DNA of 64,000 nucleotides from Zestomonas carbonaria (GCF_904061905.1 NZ_CAJFCI010000057.1:21439-85438); one strand, 5' to 3'. Positions 1-8,390 are shown, numbered from the stretch's first letter. Numbers and translations: made by a program. Notes: generated from the sequence alone by a model not told the origin.

Positions 1-1
1 C

Positions 2-1069
2 CCCGGCAAGGAAAGCCGCGTCTACCGCGCGCCGCTCGGCGTGGTCGGCGTCATCAGCCCGTGGAACTTCCCACTGCACCTGACCCAGCGCTCGCTGGCC
101 CCGGCCCTGGCGCTGGGCAACGCGGTGGTGGTCAAGCCGGCCAGCGACACCCCGGTGACCGGCGGCCTGCTGCTGGCGCGCATCTTCGAGGAAGCCGGCC
201 TGCCGGCGGGCCTGCTCAGCGTGGTGGTCGGCGCCGGCAGCGAGATCGGCGACACCTTCGTCGCGCATCCGATCCCGGCGCTGATCTCCTTCACCGGCTC
301 GACCCAGGTCGGTCGCGGCATCGGTGGCATCGCCAGCGGCGGCCCGCACCTCAAGCACGTGGCCCTGGAGCTGGGAGGCAACAGCCCGTTCGTGGTGCTG
401 GCCGACGCCGATCTGGAACAGGCGGTGAACGCCGCCGTGGTCGGCAAGTTCCTCCACCAGGGACAGATCTGCATGGCGATCAACCGCATCATCGTCGAGC
501 AGCCGCTGCTGGAAGCCTTCACCCAACGCTTCGTCGAACGCGTCAAGGCCCTGCCCTACGGCGATCCGAGCCGGCCCGAGACGGTGATCGGCCCGGTGAT
601 CAACGCCCGGCAACTGGCCACCCTGAAGAACAAGGTCGCCACCGCCCAGGCCGAAGGCGCCCGGTTGCTGGTCGGCGGCGAGGCCCAGGGCAACGTGTTG
701 CCGCCGCACGTGTTCGGCGACGTCAGCGCCGACATGGAAATCGCCCGCGAGGAAATCTTCGGCCCGCTGGTCGGCATCCAGGCCGCGCGCGACGCCGAGC
801 ACGCCCTGGAACTGGCCAACGGCAGCGAATACGGGCTGTCCAGCGCGGTGTTCACCGCCGACCTGGAACGCGGCGTGCGCTTCGCCCGGCGCATCCACGC
901 CGGCATGAGCCACGTCAATGACATCCCCGTCAACGACGAGCCCAACGCGCCGTTCGGCGGCGAGAAGAACTCCGGCCTCGGCCGCTTCAACGGCGACTGG
1001 GCGATCGACGAGTTCACCACCGACCAGTGGATCACCCTGCAGCACGCGCCGCGCCCCTACCCGTTCTGA
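2..1069 (+). CDS. pchA: 4-hydroxybenzaldehyde dehydrogenase, PchA-like (5' truncated by window edge)
   Basis: NAD(P)-dependent aldehyde dehydrogenase missing its N-terminus: the frame is open to base 2, so the GTG at 41 is not the true start. The 355 residues seen hold the ALDH core: PWNFPLH, the catalytic glutamate in ELGGNSPF, the catalytic cysteine in GQICMA and EEIFGP near the C-terminal part. Three genes matching pchC, pchX and pchF follow on the same strand, in the order described for the p-cresol pathway of P. putida. The inferred job is therefore oxidation of 4-hydroxybenzaldehyde to 4-hydroxybenzoate in the cytoplasm. The family also acts on vanillin and benzaldehyde, so the substrate rests on context. 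Confidence 0.8.
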   Translation, partial: PGKESRVYRAPLGVVGVISPWNFPLHLTQRSLAPALALGNAVVVKPASDTPVTGGLLLARIFEEAGLPAGLLSVVVGAGSEIGDTFVAHPIPALISFTGSTQVGRGIGGIASGGPHLKHVALELGGNSPFVVLADADLEQAVNAAVVGKFLHQGQICMAINRIIVEQPLLEAFTQRFVERVKALPYGDPSRPETVIGPVINARQLATLKNKVATAQAEGARLLVGGEAQGNVLPPHVFGDVSADMEIAREEIFGPLVGIQAARDAEHALELANGSEYGLSSAVFTADLERGVRFARRIHAGMSHVNDIPVNDEPNAPFGGEKNSGLGRFNGDWAIDEFTTDQWITLQHAPRPYPF

Positions 1070-1111
1070 TCCGCCACGAACCACCCAACCCATAACAAGA
1101 CGGAGTACGCC

Positions 1112-1453
1112 ATGTCCCCACTCCCCGACAGTCCGGCCGCGAAACGGACCTTCGCCGCTTGCCTTGCCCTACCGCTCGCCCTGTTCGCCTGCACCGCCGC
1201 CGCCGATGGCGACGGCGACGGCGTCTGGAAAGGCGGCGAGAACGTCTACGCCAAGGTCTGCGGCCACTGCCACGACACCGGCATCGGCCCGCAGGTCAAG
1301 GGCCGCCAGTTGCCGGCACCGTACATCACCGCCGTAGTGCGCCACGGTTTCCGCGCCATGCCGGCGTTCCCGGCCTCGTTCATCGACGACGACGCGCTGC
1401 AACAGGTCGCCGACTACATCGCCAACGCCCCGGCCCCCGTCGCCAAGCCATGA
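1112..1453 (+). CDS. pchC: p-cresol methylhydroxylase cytochrome c subunit, PchC-like
   Basis: Small periplasmic c-type cytochrome of 113 residues. The first ~31 residues form a signal peptide with a basic start and hydrophobic core. The heme-binding CGHCH covers Cys50-His54, and Met83 in RAMPAFP is the likely sixth ligand. In p-cresol methylhydroxylase this subunit takes electrons from the FAD subunit PchF and passes them to the respiratory chain. An AAGACGGAG ribosome site precedes the ATG. It lies 42 bases after the aldehyde dehydrogenase and 10 bases before pchX, so the four genes probably form one operon. A eugenol hydroxylase cytochrome subunit would look similar. Confidence 0.8.
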   Translation: MSPLPDSPAAKRTFAACLALPLALFACTAAADGDGDGVWKGGENVYAKVCGHCHDTGIGPQVKGRQLPAPYITAVVRHGFRAMPAFPASFIDDDALQQVADYIANAPAPVAKP

Positions 1454-1463
1454 GGAACCATGC

Positions 1464-2156
1464 ATGAACGTCGAACGTCGTTCCCTGCTCAAGGGCCTGG
1501 CCCTCGGCGGCCTGGCCGGCGCGGCCCTGGGCGGCTCCGGCCTGGCCGTCGCCAATGCCGTGGTCGGCGGCCCATCCCTGCCGGAGCAACCGATCCTGGC
1601 GCTGGTCAACGGCGAAACCGCCGAATCGGCCTTCCTGCTGGGCATCGGCGCCAGCCCGGTAGCCCGCCAGGTCGAGGTCCTGCGCGCCGATGCCGGCCTG
1701 GACTTCCTCCTGGGCCTGGAGAAACGCCTGCGCGGCGGCCGTCCGCAACGCCTCATCGGCCTGCTGGACGACGCCAGCGCGGCGCTGGTCCTGGACCTGG
1801 CACGCAGCGCCGGCGCCCGCGTGCAGTGGCTCGGCCAGCACGGCGTCGGGGCCACGGCGTCCCGGCACCGCCTGCTCGGCGCCGAGTCGGCCAATGGCTG
1901 CGCCCCGCATCTGGGCCGGCACCTGAACGCCTGTGGCGCCGGTTTCGACCTCAGCGCACAGCGCTTCCACGGCGGCCAGGCACCGCTGCGTCTGGCCGCC
2001 CCCGCCCGCAGCACCGCCGCGTCCGGGCAATGGGCCGCCACCCTGGGCTTCACCCTGGCCACCCTGGGCCGCATCGACACCGCCCGGGCACCGCTGGCAA
2101 GCGATCAGCGGGCGCCGCTGACCGGCCATTTCGTTTCGTTCTCGATCGAAGCTTGA
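1464..2156 (+). CDS. pchX: PchX-like protein of unknown function with Tat-type N-terminus
   Basis: 230 residues. The N-terminus ERRSLLKG followed by a glycine/alanine-rich hydrophobic stretch (about residues 9-30) resembles a twin-arginine export signal, so the product is probably periplasmic or membrane-anchored. I recognise no catalytic motif. It lies between the cytochrome and flavoprotein genes, where pchX of unknown function sits in the P. putida p-cresol cluster. The name therefore rests on position and size. A role in maturing or docking the flavocytochrome is possible, but nothing in the sequence proves it. Confidence 0.65.
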   Translation: MNVERRSLLKGLALGGLAGAALGGSGLAVANAVVGGPSLPEQPILALVNGETAESAFLLGIGASPVARQVEVLRADAGLDFLLGLEKRLRGGRPQRLIGLLDDASAALVLDLARSAGARVQWLGQHGVGATASRHRLLGAESANGCAPHLGRHLNACGAGFDLSAQRFHGGQAPLRLAAPARSTAASGQWAATLGFTLATLGRIDTARAPLASDQRAPLTGHFVSFSIEA

Positions 2157-2169
2157 AGGAGCACACCCC

Positions 2170-3738
2170 ATGACCGAGCAAACCAACAAGGCCCCGCTCC
2201 CGCGTGGAGTGGACGCCACCAATTTCCAGCAGGCCGTCGCCAAGTTCCGCAAGCTGCTGGGCGAGGAAAACGTCCTGGTCAAGGACGAGCAACTGATCCC
2301 CTACAACAAGATCATGATCGCCGTGGACGATGCCGAGCACGCGCCGTCCGCCGCCGTCACCGCCACCACGGTCGAACAGGTGCAGGGCGTGGTGAGGATC
2401 TGCAACGAGCACAAGATCCCGGTGTGGACCATCTCCACCGGCCGCAACTTCGGCTACGGCTCGGCGGCCCCGGGCCAGCGCGGCCAGGTGATCCTCGACC
2501 TGAAGAAGATGAACAGGATCCTGCACGTCGACCCAGAGCTGTGCACCGCCCTGGTCGAGCCTGGCGTGACCTACCAGCAGCTCTACGACTACCTGCAGGA
2601 AAACAACCTCCCGCTGATGCTGTCGTTCTCCGCCCCCTCGGCCATCGCCGGACCGCTGGGCAACACCATGGACCGCGGCGTGGGCTACACCCCCTACGGC
2701 GAGCACTTCCTCATGCAGTGCGGCATGGAAGTGGTGCTGGCCAACGGCGACGTCTACCGCACCGGGATGGGCGGCGTGAAGGGCGACAACGCCTGGCAGG
2801 TGTTCAAGTGGGGCTACGGCCCGACCCTGGACGGCATGTTCACCCAGGCCAACTACGGCATCTGCACCAAGATGGGCTTCTGGCTGATGCCCAAGCCGCC
2901 GGTGTTCAAGCCGTTCGAGATCAAGTTCGAGGACGAGACCGACATCGCCGAGATCGTCGAATTCATCCGCCCGCTGCGCATCGCCCAGGTGATCCCCAAC
3001 GCGGTGGTGATCGCCGGCGTGCTGTGGGAAGCCGCGACCTGCAACACCCGCCGCGCCGACTACACCACCGAGCCGGGCGCCACGCCCGATGCGATCCTCA
3101 AGCAGATCCAGAAGGACAAGAACCTCGGCGCCTGGAACGTTTACGCCGCGCTGTACGGCACCCCGGAGCAGGTCGAGGTCAACTGGAAGATCGTCACCGG
3201 CGCGCTGAAGCAACTGGGCAAGGGCAGGATCATCACCGAGGAGGAAGCCGGCGACACCCAGCCGTTCAAGTACCGCGCCCAATTGATGTCCGGCGTGCCG
3301 AACCTCCAGGAATTCGGCCTGTACAACTGGCGCGGCGGCGGCGGCTCGATGTGGTTCGCCCCGGTGAGCCAGGCACGCGGCAGCGAATGCGCCAAGCAGC
3401 AGGCGCTGGCCAAGCGGATTCTCAACAAGTACGGCCTGGACTACGTCGGCGAGTTCATCGTCGGTTGGCGCGACATGCACCACGTCATCGACGTGCTGTA
3501 CGACCGCACCCTCCCGGAGGAGACCGAACGCGCCAACGCCTGCTTCAACGAGCTGCTGGACGAGTTCGAGAAGCAGGGCTACGCCGTGTACCGGGTGAAC
3601 ACCGCGTTCCAGGATCGCGTCGCACAGAGCTACGGTCCGGTCAAGCGCCGGCTCGAACACACCCTCAAGCGCGCCCTGGACCCTAACAACATCCTGGCCC
3701 CGGGCAAGTCGGGCATCGACCTGGCCAACGACTTCTGA
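2170..3738 (+). CDS. pchF: p-cresol methylhydroxylase flavoprotein subunit, PchF-like (vanillyl-alcohol oxidase family)
   Basis: 522-residue FAD-linked oxidoreductase. The N-terminal FAD-binding domain shows STGRNFGYGSAAPG (about residues 89-102) and a GPLGNTMDRGVGYTPYG block. The C-terminal half is the VAO-type cap domain and ends in ILAPGKSGID. Tyr385 in EFGLYNWRGGGG lines up with Tyr384 of P. putida PchF, to which FAD is covalently bound. The known reaction converts 4-cresol to 4-hydroxybenzyl alcohol and then 4-hydroxybenzaldehyde, with electrons leaving through PchC. AAGGAG precedes the ATG, 13 bases after pchX. Eugenol hydroxylase and vanillyl-alcohol oxidase are close relatives; gene order favours PchF. 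Confidence 0.85.
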   Translation: MTEQTNKAPLPRGVDATNFQQAVAKFRKLLGEENVLVKDEQLIPYNKIMIAVDDAEHAPSAAVTATTVEQVQGVVRICNEHKIPVWTISTGRNFGYGSAAPGQRGQVILDLKKMNRILHVDPELCTALVEPGVTYQQLYDYLQENNLPLMLSFSAPSAIAGPLGNTMDRGVGYTPYGEHFLMQCGMEVVLANGDVYRTGMGGVKGDNAWQVFKWGYGPTLDGMFTQANYGICTKMGFWLMPKPPVFKPFEIKFEDETDIAEIVEFIRPLRIAQVIPNAVVIAGVLWEAATCNTRRADYTTEPGATPDAILKQIQKDKNLGAWNVYAALYGTPEQVEVNWKIVTGALKQLGKGRIITEEEAGDTQPFKYRAQLMSGVPNLQEFGLYNWRGGGGSMWFAPVSQARGSECAKQQALAKRILNKYGLDYVGEFIVGWRDMHHVIDVLYDRTLPEETERANACFNELLDEFEKQGYAVYRVNTAFQDRVAQSYGPVKRRLEHTLKRALDPNNILAPGKSGIDLANDF

Positions 3739-3793
3739 GCGGGCCAGGGAGGAGCCCCCGCAACCCGCTTCGATGACAAGCGCTGAAAAGACT

Positions 3794-3818
3794 CGGGCCC
3801 GCTGGAAAGGCGGGCCCG
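3794..3818 (-). terminator. Rho-independent terminator of tRNA-Arg(CCU)
   Basis: A perfect 9-bp stem (3794-3802 with 3810-3818) and 7-base loop. Read leftwards it is followed by a T-rich CTTTT run, as expected for the tRNA gene just upstream. The same hairpin may also stop pchF transcripts from the other side. Confidence 0.7.
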
Positions 3819-3826
3819 GCAATGCG

Positions 3827-3903
3827 TGGTGTCCCAGAGTGGGTTCGAACCACCAACCTTCCCCTTAGGAGGGGGATGCTCTATCCAATTGAGCTACTGG
3901 GAC
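3827..3903 (-). tRNA. tRNA-Arg (anticodon CCU), CCA encoded
   Basis: Read on the minus strand, GTCCCAG pairs with CTGGGAC as the acceptor stem, followed by discriminator A and an encoded CCA. The anticodon loop CTCCTAA gives anticodon CCT (reads AGG) on a 5-bp stem, and the T loop has GGTTCGAACC. Its 3' end faces the p-cresol cluster, the side on which tRNA-targeting islands insert. Confidence 0.95.
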
Positions 3904-3981
3904 ATTTTCGTTGTCGTCGCAACCTCGCGACGATTGCGACCGGGCGGCATGTTAGCGGCCGAAACGGTTTTTGTCATGCCG

Positions 3982-4521
3982 TCAGCGGCGCAATAGCACC
4001 AACAATTCCTCTACCGTCCGTGACAGCGGTCCCGAGTTGTCCAGCGCCAGAATCGAGCCGGCATACGCCTGCAACTGCCCATTGCGGGCCAGCCGCGCCT
4101 CGATTTCCGCCAACGTCTCGCGACCACGGGCCAGCAGGCGGCGACGCAGTTCCTCCGGCGCGACGTGCAGCATCACCCCCAGTATCCGTGGATAGCGCTG
4201 CCGCGCCTGCGGCCAGTAGTCGCGCGAACCATTGACCAGCACGTCCCAGCCAGAACCCAGCCAGTCATCGATCTCGGCGGGAATCCCGTAGGCCAGGCCA
4301 TTGGCCCGCCAGCTCATGGCGAAGGCCCCTTGCCGCTCCAGTTCGTCGAAGCGCGCCTCGCCGACAGCCAGCGCATCCTCGCCCGACGCTTCCGCGGAGC
4401 GGGTGATCACGCGGCGGACGATCCGGCACCCCTGCGCCAACAAAACCTCGCGCGCGGCCGTCAACACGCTATCCTTACCAGCGCCCGAGGGCCCCATGAG
4501 ATAGATCAACCTGCCGACCAT
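3982..4521 (-). CDS. phnN: PhnN-like ribose 1,5-bisphosphate phosphokinase (guanylate-kinase fold)
   Basis: 179-residue P-loop kinase. The Walker A loop GPSGAGKDS starts at residue 10, and the rest reads as a guanylate-kinase-like domain with RRVITR and MSWRANGLAYGIP, typical of PhnN. PhnN phosphorylates ribose 1,5-bisphosphate to PRPP, the last step of C-P lyase phosphonate breakdown. No other phn gene is in this window, so it is an orphan here. It may serve PRPP recycling or support phn genes elsewhere. The 78 bases to the tRNA hold nothing recognisable. Confidence 0.8.
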   Translation of the reverse strand: MVGRLIYLMGPSGAGKDSVLTAAREVLLAQGCRIVRRVITRSAEASGEDALAVGEARFDELERQGAFAMSWRANGLAYGIPAEIDDWLGSGWDVLVNGSRDYWPQARQRYPRILGVMLHVAPEELRRRLLARGRETLAEIEARLARNGQLQAYAGSILALDNSGPLSRTVEELLVLLRR

Positions 4522-4615
4522 GGGCTCCAGCTTCCTCGGGGGATATCGTTCACTCCGGCAGCTCCTGTTTCACGCGATATTTGCCCAGTGCAGCGCATTT
4601 CGGATAACCGGTGCT

Positions 4616-4626
4616 GGCAAAAAGCC
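4616..4626 (+). promoter_or_regulatory. Possible AmrZ-type operator upstream of the Arc-family gene
   Basis: GGCAAAAAGCC lies about 165 bases before the regulator gene at 4790. It differs at one base from the GGCAAAACGCC site I recall for AmrZ. The motif is short and could be chance. Confidence 0.25.
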
Positions 4627-4789
4627 TTCTCTCCAGCCAGAATGTGACATGTAATTGACGCCAAAGACTGGACATTTTTTACAGCAAATTGCGATATTGA
4701 CGGAACCGTTCCGCCCTGAGGGCTGTCGAAGAATGACAATTCTGGCGGCTCAGTGCCATCATCGATCCCTTGAACTAATCGGTTAATGT

Positions 4790-5116
4790 ATGCGCCCTAT
4801 GAAACAGGCTATCTACTCCAGCCGCACGGCTGACAAATTCGTGGTTCGCTTACCCGAAGGCATGCGCGAGCGTATCGCCGACATTGCGCGCAATCATCAC
4901 CGCAGCATGAACTCCGAGATCATCGCTCGCCTCGAGCAGAGCATGCTGCAGGAAGGCGCACTCGATGACGATCTGAGTCTGAGCCATGATCGCCCCGAGC
5001 TGTCCCTGCACGAACGCGAGCTGCTGCAACGCTTCCGCCAGTTGTCCCGCCGCCAGCAGAACGCCCTGATCGCCCTGATCGCCCATGATGTGGAAATGAA
5101 CGCCGAAGAGGCCTGA
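4790..5116 (+). CDS. AmrZ-like Arc/MetJ ribbon-helix-helix transcriptional regulator
   Basis: 108 residues. The N-terminal part (about residues 12-62), including [16 protein letters not shown] and [14 protein letters not shown], is an Arc-type ribbon-helix-helix DNA-binding domain nearly identical to that of P. aeruginosa AmrZ. The C-terminal ~45 residues ([20 protein letters not shown]) match the AmrZ tetramerisation tail. AmrZ controls alginate, motility and cyclic-di-GMP genes. P. aeruginosa has, as I recall, a second Arc-family gene beside mgtE. Since mgtE is next door here too, this may be that paralogue rather than amrZ, and I give no symbol. Confidence 0.8.
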   Translation: MRPMKQAIYSSRTADKFVVRLPEGMRERIADIARNHHRSMNSEIIARLEQSMLQEGALDDDLSLSHDRPELSLHERELLQRFRQLSRRQQNALIALIAHDVEMNAEEA

Positions 5117-5140
5117 TTCGCTTCCACGATCATAGAGAAA

Positions 5141-5162
5141 GCCGGCTCACCGCCGGCTTTTT
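5141..5162. terminator. Bidirectional terminator between the Arc-family gene and mgtE
   Basis: GCCGGC (5141-5146), loop TCACC, GCCGGC (5152-5157), then five T residues on the plus strand. On the minus strand the hairpin ends in TTTCTC. The two flanking genes converge here. Confidence 0.8.
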
Positions 5163-5170
5163 CATTTGCG

Positions 5171-6613
5171 TCAGAGCAGGAACAGCGTCGCCAGCCCCAG
5201 GAAGATGAAGAAGCCGCCGCTGTCGGTCATCGCGGTGATCATCACGCTCGCACCCATCGCCGGGTCGCGCCCCGTGCGCAGCAGGGTCATCGGGATCAGC
5301 ACTCCCATCAACGCCGCCAGCAGCAGGTTCAGGGTCATCGCCGCGGTCATCACCACGCCCAGCGACCAGCTACCGTAAAGCCACCAGGCCACGCCACCGA
5401 TCACCCCGCCCCACACCAGGCCGTTGATCAGCGAAACGCCCAGCTCCTTGCGCAGCAGCCGGCTGGTGTTGCCGGTACTGACCTGGTCCAGGGCAATGGC
5501 GCGAACGATCATGGTGATGGTCTGGTTGCCCGAGTTGCCACCGATCCCCGCCACGATGGGCATCAGCGCGGCAAGGGCCACCAGCTTCTCGATGGAGCCT
5601 TCGAACACGCCGATCACCCGCGAGGCGATAAAGGCGGTGATCAGGTTGATCGCCAGCCAGGACCAGCGGTTGCGCACCGACTTCCACACCGAGGCGAAGA
5701 TATCCTCCTCCTCGCGCAGACCGGCCATGTTGAGCACTTCGCTCTCGCTTTCCTCACGGATCAGGTCGACCATCTCGTCGATGGTCAGACGGCCGATCAG
5801 CTTGCCGCCCTTGTCCACCACCGGCGCGGAAATCAGGTCGTAGCGCTCGAACGCCTGCGCAGCGTCGTAGGCATCCTCGTCGGGGCCGAAGCTCACCGGG
5901 TCGCTGGCCATCACTTCGGAGACCTGCTTGTCCGGGTCGTTGACCAGCAGGCGCTTGATCGGCAGCACCCCCTTGAGGATGCCGTCGTAGTCGACCACGA
6001 ACAGCTTGTCGGTATGGCCCGGCAGCTCCTTCAGGCGGCGCAGGTAGCGCAATACCACTTCGAGGGTGACGTCCTCGCGGATGGTGACCATCTCGAAGTC
6101 CATCAGCGCGCCGACCTCGTCCTCCTCGTAGGACAGCGCCGAACGCACGCGCTCGCGTTGCTGGGCGTCGAGGGACTCCATCAACTCGTGGACCACGTCG
6201 CGCGGCAGCTCGGGCGCGAGGTCGGCCAGTTCGTCGGCGTCCATCTCCTTGGCGGCGGCAAGGATCTCGTGATCGTCCATGTCGGCGATCAACGTCTCCC
6301 GCACCGCGTCGGAGACCTCGAGGAGGATGTCGCCGTCGCGCTCGGCCTTGACCAGTTGCCAGACGGTCAGGCGATCGTCCAGGGGCAGGGCTTCGAGGAT
6401 ATGGGCAACGTCGGCGGAGTGCAGCTCGTCGAGCTTGCGCTGGAGTTCGGCGAGGTTCTGTCGGTGGACCAGGCTCTCGACCCGCTCCTGGTGCTGGCCT
6501 TCCTGACGGTGGGTCAGGTCTTCGACCAGTTTGTGCCGATGCAGCAGGTCGACCACCTGTGCGAGGCGATCCTGCAGGCTTTCTTGCGGCTTTTTGGCTT
6601 CTACTTCGGTCAT
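5171..6613 (-). CDS. mgtE: Magnesium transporter MgtE
   Basis: 480-residue inner-membrane Mg2+ channel. Order: a helical MgtE N domain (about 1-130), a CBS pair (about 135-260, with SAPVVDKGGKLIGRLTIDEM), then five membrane helices. The family signature PIVAGIGGNSGNQT is near the start of the membrane part, and the end reads TDSGGFFIFLGLATLFLL. In the family the cytoplasmic domains sense Mg2+ and close the pore. I chose the ATG at 6613, giving MTEVEAKKPQ, over the GTG four codons upstream because GGTGGAG is suitably placed before it. About 150 bases of leader upstream contain a strong GC hairpin. Confidence 0.9.
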   Translation of the reverse strand: MTEVEAKKPQESLQDRLAQVVDLLHRHKLVEDLTHRQEGQHQERVESLVHRQNLAELQRKLDELHSADVAHILEALPLDDRLTVWQLVKAERDGDILLEVSDAVRETLIADMDDHEILAAAKEMDADELADLAPELPRDVVHELMESLDAQQRERVRSALSYEEDEVGALMDFEMVTIREDVTLEVVLRYLRRLKELPGHTDKLFVVDYDGILKGVLPIKRLLVNDPDKQVSEVMASDPVSFGPDEDAYDAAQAFERYDLISAPVVDKGGKLIGRLTIDEMVDLIREESESEVLNMAGLREEEDIFASVWKSVRNRWSWLAINLITAFIASRVIGVFEGSIEKLVALAALMPIVAGIGGNSGNQTITMIVRAIALDQVSTGNTSRLLRKELGVSLINGLVWGGVIGGVAWWLYGSWSLGVVMTAAMTLNLLLAALMGVLIPMTLLRTGRDPAMGASVMITAMTDSGGFFIFLGLATLFLL

Positions 6614-6928
6614 GGCGCGCTCCACCCCAGCGGTGGCGCACCACAGGGGTTCAGACGGTCAGGTTGTAATCGGACAGCGGATTCGAATATCTACTGGGTA
6701 AGTCCATGGTGGTGCCCAACAAGCCCCGGCGGGGCTGACGGCGCAAATGATAGCACCGCCCAGCCCGGTTCACGTGACAAAATCTTGGCAAGAACAAACA
6801 GTTGCACAACAAAGTTGAGTGTCAACCGCATTCCCCTCTGCGACGCAGACCACATTGCAAAGGACACATCCTGACGCTCCCCGCCCATCCGGCTAAGCTG
6901 TTTCGCGATCGTCAAGGAGGACGTCATC
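6614..6928. other. Intergenic region between divergent mgtE and the DUF4124-type gene
   Basis: Holds promoters for two divergent genes. On the mgtE strand the leader has a GC hairpin (AGCCCCGCCGGGGCT, 6721-6735) and a hexanucleotide-rich stretch but no riboswitch fold I recognise. A good AAGGAGG ribosome site precedes the gene at 6929. Confidence 0.5.
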
Positions 6929-7438
6929 ATGCTTGGACAAGCCTGCGCCCGTTTTTGCGCCACCCTGCTCTGCTCATTTCTCGTCGCTGCGCCAGCCACG
7001 GCGAACACCGTGTTCCGCTGCGAAGACGCCCGGGGACACGTCACGTTCACCCAGCACGGCTGCTCCGCCGGGCAGAACCAGCTTCTTCAGGACGCCCGCA
7101 ACCCCACGCCGGGAAGCGGGAAGCCGGTGCCGATGGCGAAATCCGCCGGGCATGAACGCAAGACGGCATCCCGAGCGGCGGAGCATCACAAGGAACCCGT
7201 GGTCGTCGCCGAACGCCATGACGGCTGCGGCAACCGCGTCACCGGCAGCGCCCGCCGCACGGCGATCATCCAGCAGCAGGTGCGCGCCGGCATGACCCGC
7301 GCCGACGTGGAAAGCGCCCTGGGCAAACCCGACAGGATCAGCAGCCAGGACGGCCGGACGCGCTATCACTACCGCGATAACGACGGAAACAGTCGCCAGG
7401 TCAGTTTCGACGAGAATGGTTGCGTGCGCGGCAAGTAG
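6929..7438 (+). CDS. Exported DUF4124-type protein, function unknown
   Basis: 169 residues. Residues 1-26 form a signal peptide ending ATA-NT. Then comes a DUF4124-like start, VFRCEDARGHVTFTQHGC, with paired cysteines. A polar middle leads to a C-terminal BamE/OmlA-like stretch (VRAGMTRADVESALGKPDRI, then RYHYRD) common in small envelope proteins. Three mature cysteines (CEDARG, HGC, DGCGN) could form disulfides, with a fourth near the C-terminus. Function is unknown; the location is probably periplasmic. It is transcribed alone and is followed by tRNA genes on the other strand. Confidence 0.75.
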   Translation: MLGQACARFCATLLCSFLVAAPATANTVFRCEDARGHVTFTQHGCSAGQNQLLQDARNPTPGSGKPVPMAKSAGHERKTASRAAEHHKEPVVVAERHDGCGNRVTGSARRTAIIQQQVRAGMTRADVESALGKPDRISSQDGRTRYHYRDNDGNSRQVSFDENGCVRGK

Positions 7439-7505
7439 CCGCCGCTCCTCGGGAAAGCCCCTGTCCGGCAACGGCCAATGCGCACGTATCGACGGGCAAA
7501 GAAAA

Positions 7506-7529
7506 AGGGCCTGCATTTCTGCAGGCCCT
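7506..7529 (-). terminator. Terminator of the tRNA-Ser/tRNA-Arg/tRNA-Arg unit
   Basis: A 10-bp perfect stem AGGGCCTGCA/TGCAGGCCCT with TTTC loop. Leftwards it runs into TTTTTCTTT, so it fits the tRNA genes on the minus strand. It can also stop the gene ending at 7438. Confidence 0.8.
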
Positions 7530-7536
7530 TTCTGGA

Positions 7537-7613
7537 TGGCGCACTCGAGAGGATTCGAACCTCTGACCGCCCGGTTCGTAGCCGGGTACTCTATCCAGCT
7601 GAGCTACGAGTGC
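7537..7613 (-). tRNA. tRNA-Arg (anticodon ACG), copy 1, CCA encoded
   Basis: Acceptor stem GCACTCG/CGAGTGC, anticodon loop CTACGAA giving ACG, T loop GGTTCGAATCC, discriminator G and CCA. It has the same 77 bases as the copy at 7688-7764, with a 74-base spacer between them. Confidence 0.95.
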
Positions 7614-7687
7614 GTGTGGCGCTTGATGGACCAGATCACCGCTGGTTGAAACGAGCCTTCTTCCATCACTGGAAGCCGACTTGAATA

Positions 7688-7764
7688 TGGCGCACTCGAG
7701 AGGATTCGAACCTCTGACCGCCCGGTTCGTAGCCGGGTACTCTATCCAGCTGAGCTACGAGTGC
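7688..7764 (-). tRNA. tRNA-Arg (anticodon ACG), copy 2, CCA encoded
   Basis: Same 77-base sequence as the gene at 7537-7613, including the encoded CCA: a tandem duplication probably transcribed together with tRNA-Ser upstream. Confidence 0.95.
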
Positions 7765-7869
7765 GCTGAGCGTGCGCATTATAGGGAGTGAATCTCGATG
7801 TTCAAGTACTAGTCCGAATATTTTCAACAACTTACCGGACCGCTCGAACATTACCCCGCAATGCGAATA

Positions 7870-7960
7870 TGGCGGAGAAGGGGGGATTCGAACCCCCGAC
7901 ACCCTTTTGAGGTGTACTCCCTTAGCAGGGGAGCGCCTTCGGCCACTCGGCCACCTCTCC
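7870..7960 (-). tRNA. tRNA-Ser (anticodon GCU), CCA encoded
   Basis: A class II tRNA of 91 bases with a long variable arm. The acceptor 5' strand GGAGAGG pairs with CTTCTCC, the anticodon loop CTGCTAA gives GCT, the T arm is GGGGGTTCGAATCCCCC, and CCA is encoded. It sits just downstream of rsmA on the same strand, as in P. aeruginosa. Confidence 0.95.
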
Positions 7961-8022
7961 GCAACACGGGGCGCATAATAACCATGTTTTCCCCGTTTGC
8001 AAAGCCAAAAATTTTAGAAAAA

Positions 8023-8208
8023 TTAGTGGTTTGGTTCTTGGTCCTTCTCTTTCTGGATGCGCTGGTAAATCTCTTCGCGGTGCACCGCAACCTCCTTCGG
8101 AGCGTTGACCCCGATGCGCACCTGATTACCCTTCACACCCAACACGGTGACGGTGACATCGTCACCCACCATCAGGGTCTCTCCGACCCGGCGAGTTAGA
8201 ATCAGCAT
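8023..8208 (-). CDS. rsmA: Carbon storage regulator RsmA/CsrA
   Basis: 61-residue RNA-binding protein, starting [18 protein letters not shown] and, as far as I recall, identical to P. aeruginosa RsmA. It acts as a dimer that binds A(N)GGA motifs near ribosome sites and represses or stabilises mRNAs; small RNAs of the RsmY/RsmZ type titrate it. Leu4 and Arg44 ([19 protein letters not shown]), needed for RNA binding in the family, are present. AAGGAATGCTG-type spacing precedes the ATG. It lies downstream of lysC, as in other Pseudomonas. Confidence 0.98.
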   Translation of the reverse strand: MLILTRRVGETLMVGDDVTVTVLGVKGNQVRIGVNAPKEVAVHREEIYQRIQKEKDQEPNH

Positions 8209-8362
8209 TCCTTTCTCCTCACGGATAAACAGTTCAGGACAACAAATCAGTCTGCAAAAAGTAAATGGTGGCAGCCGCCGACCTTATCAAGGGCAGACGG
8301 CCTAACCTGAGTATTGACTAGCGCGGGCAGAAAGAAAGTTCCACCCCGACGGCCAAAACGAT

Positions 8363-8390
8363 GAAAGGCGCGGGGTTGACCGCGCCTTTC
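8363..8390 (-). terminator. Terminator of lysC
   Basis: An 11-bp perfect stem (8363-8373 with 8380-8390) and 6-base loop, directly after the lysC stop and followed leftwards by CATCGTTTT. Confidence 0.75.

Noticed and set aside
2050..3822. 590-codon open frame antisense to pchF
   Set aside because: Shadow frame; PchF with its FAD-tyrosine block is on the plus strand.
3822..4235. 137-codon ORF across the tRNA-Arg gene
   Set aside because: Begins inside tRNA-Arg(CCU) and runs antisense to phnN.
7537..7764. Tandem tRNA-Arg(ACG) copies as an island border
   Set aside because: Both are full genes with a short spacer and no mobile gene between them; a simple tandem duplication explains them.
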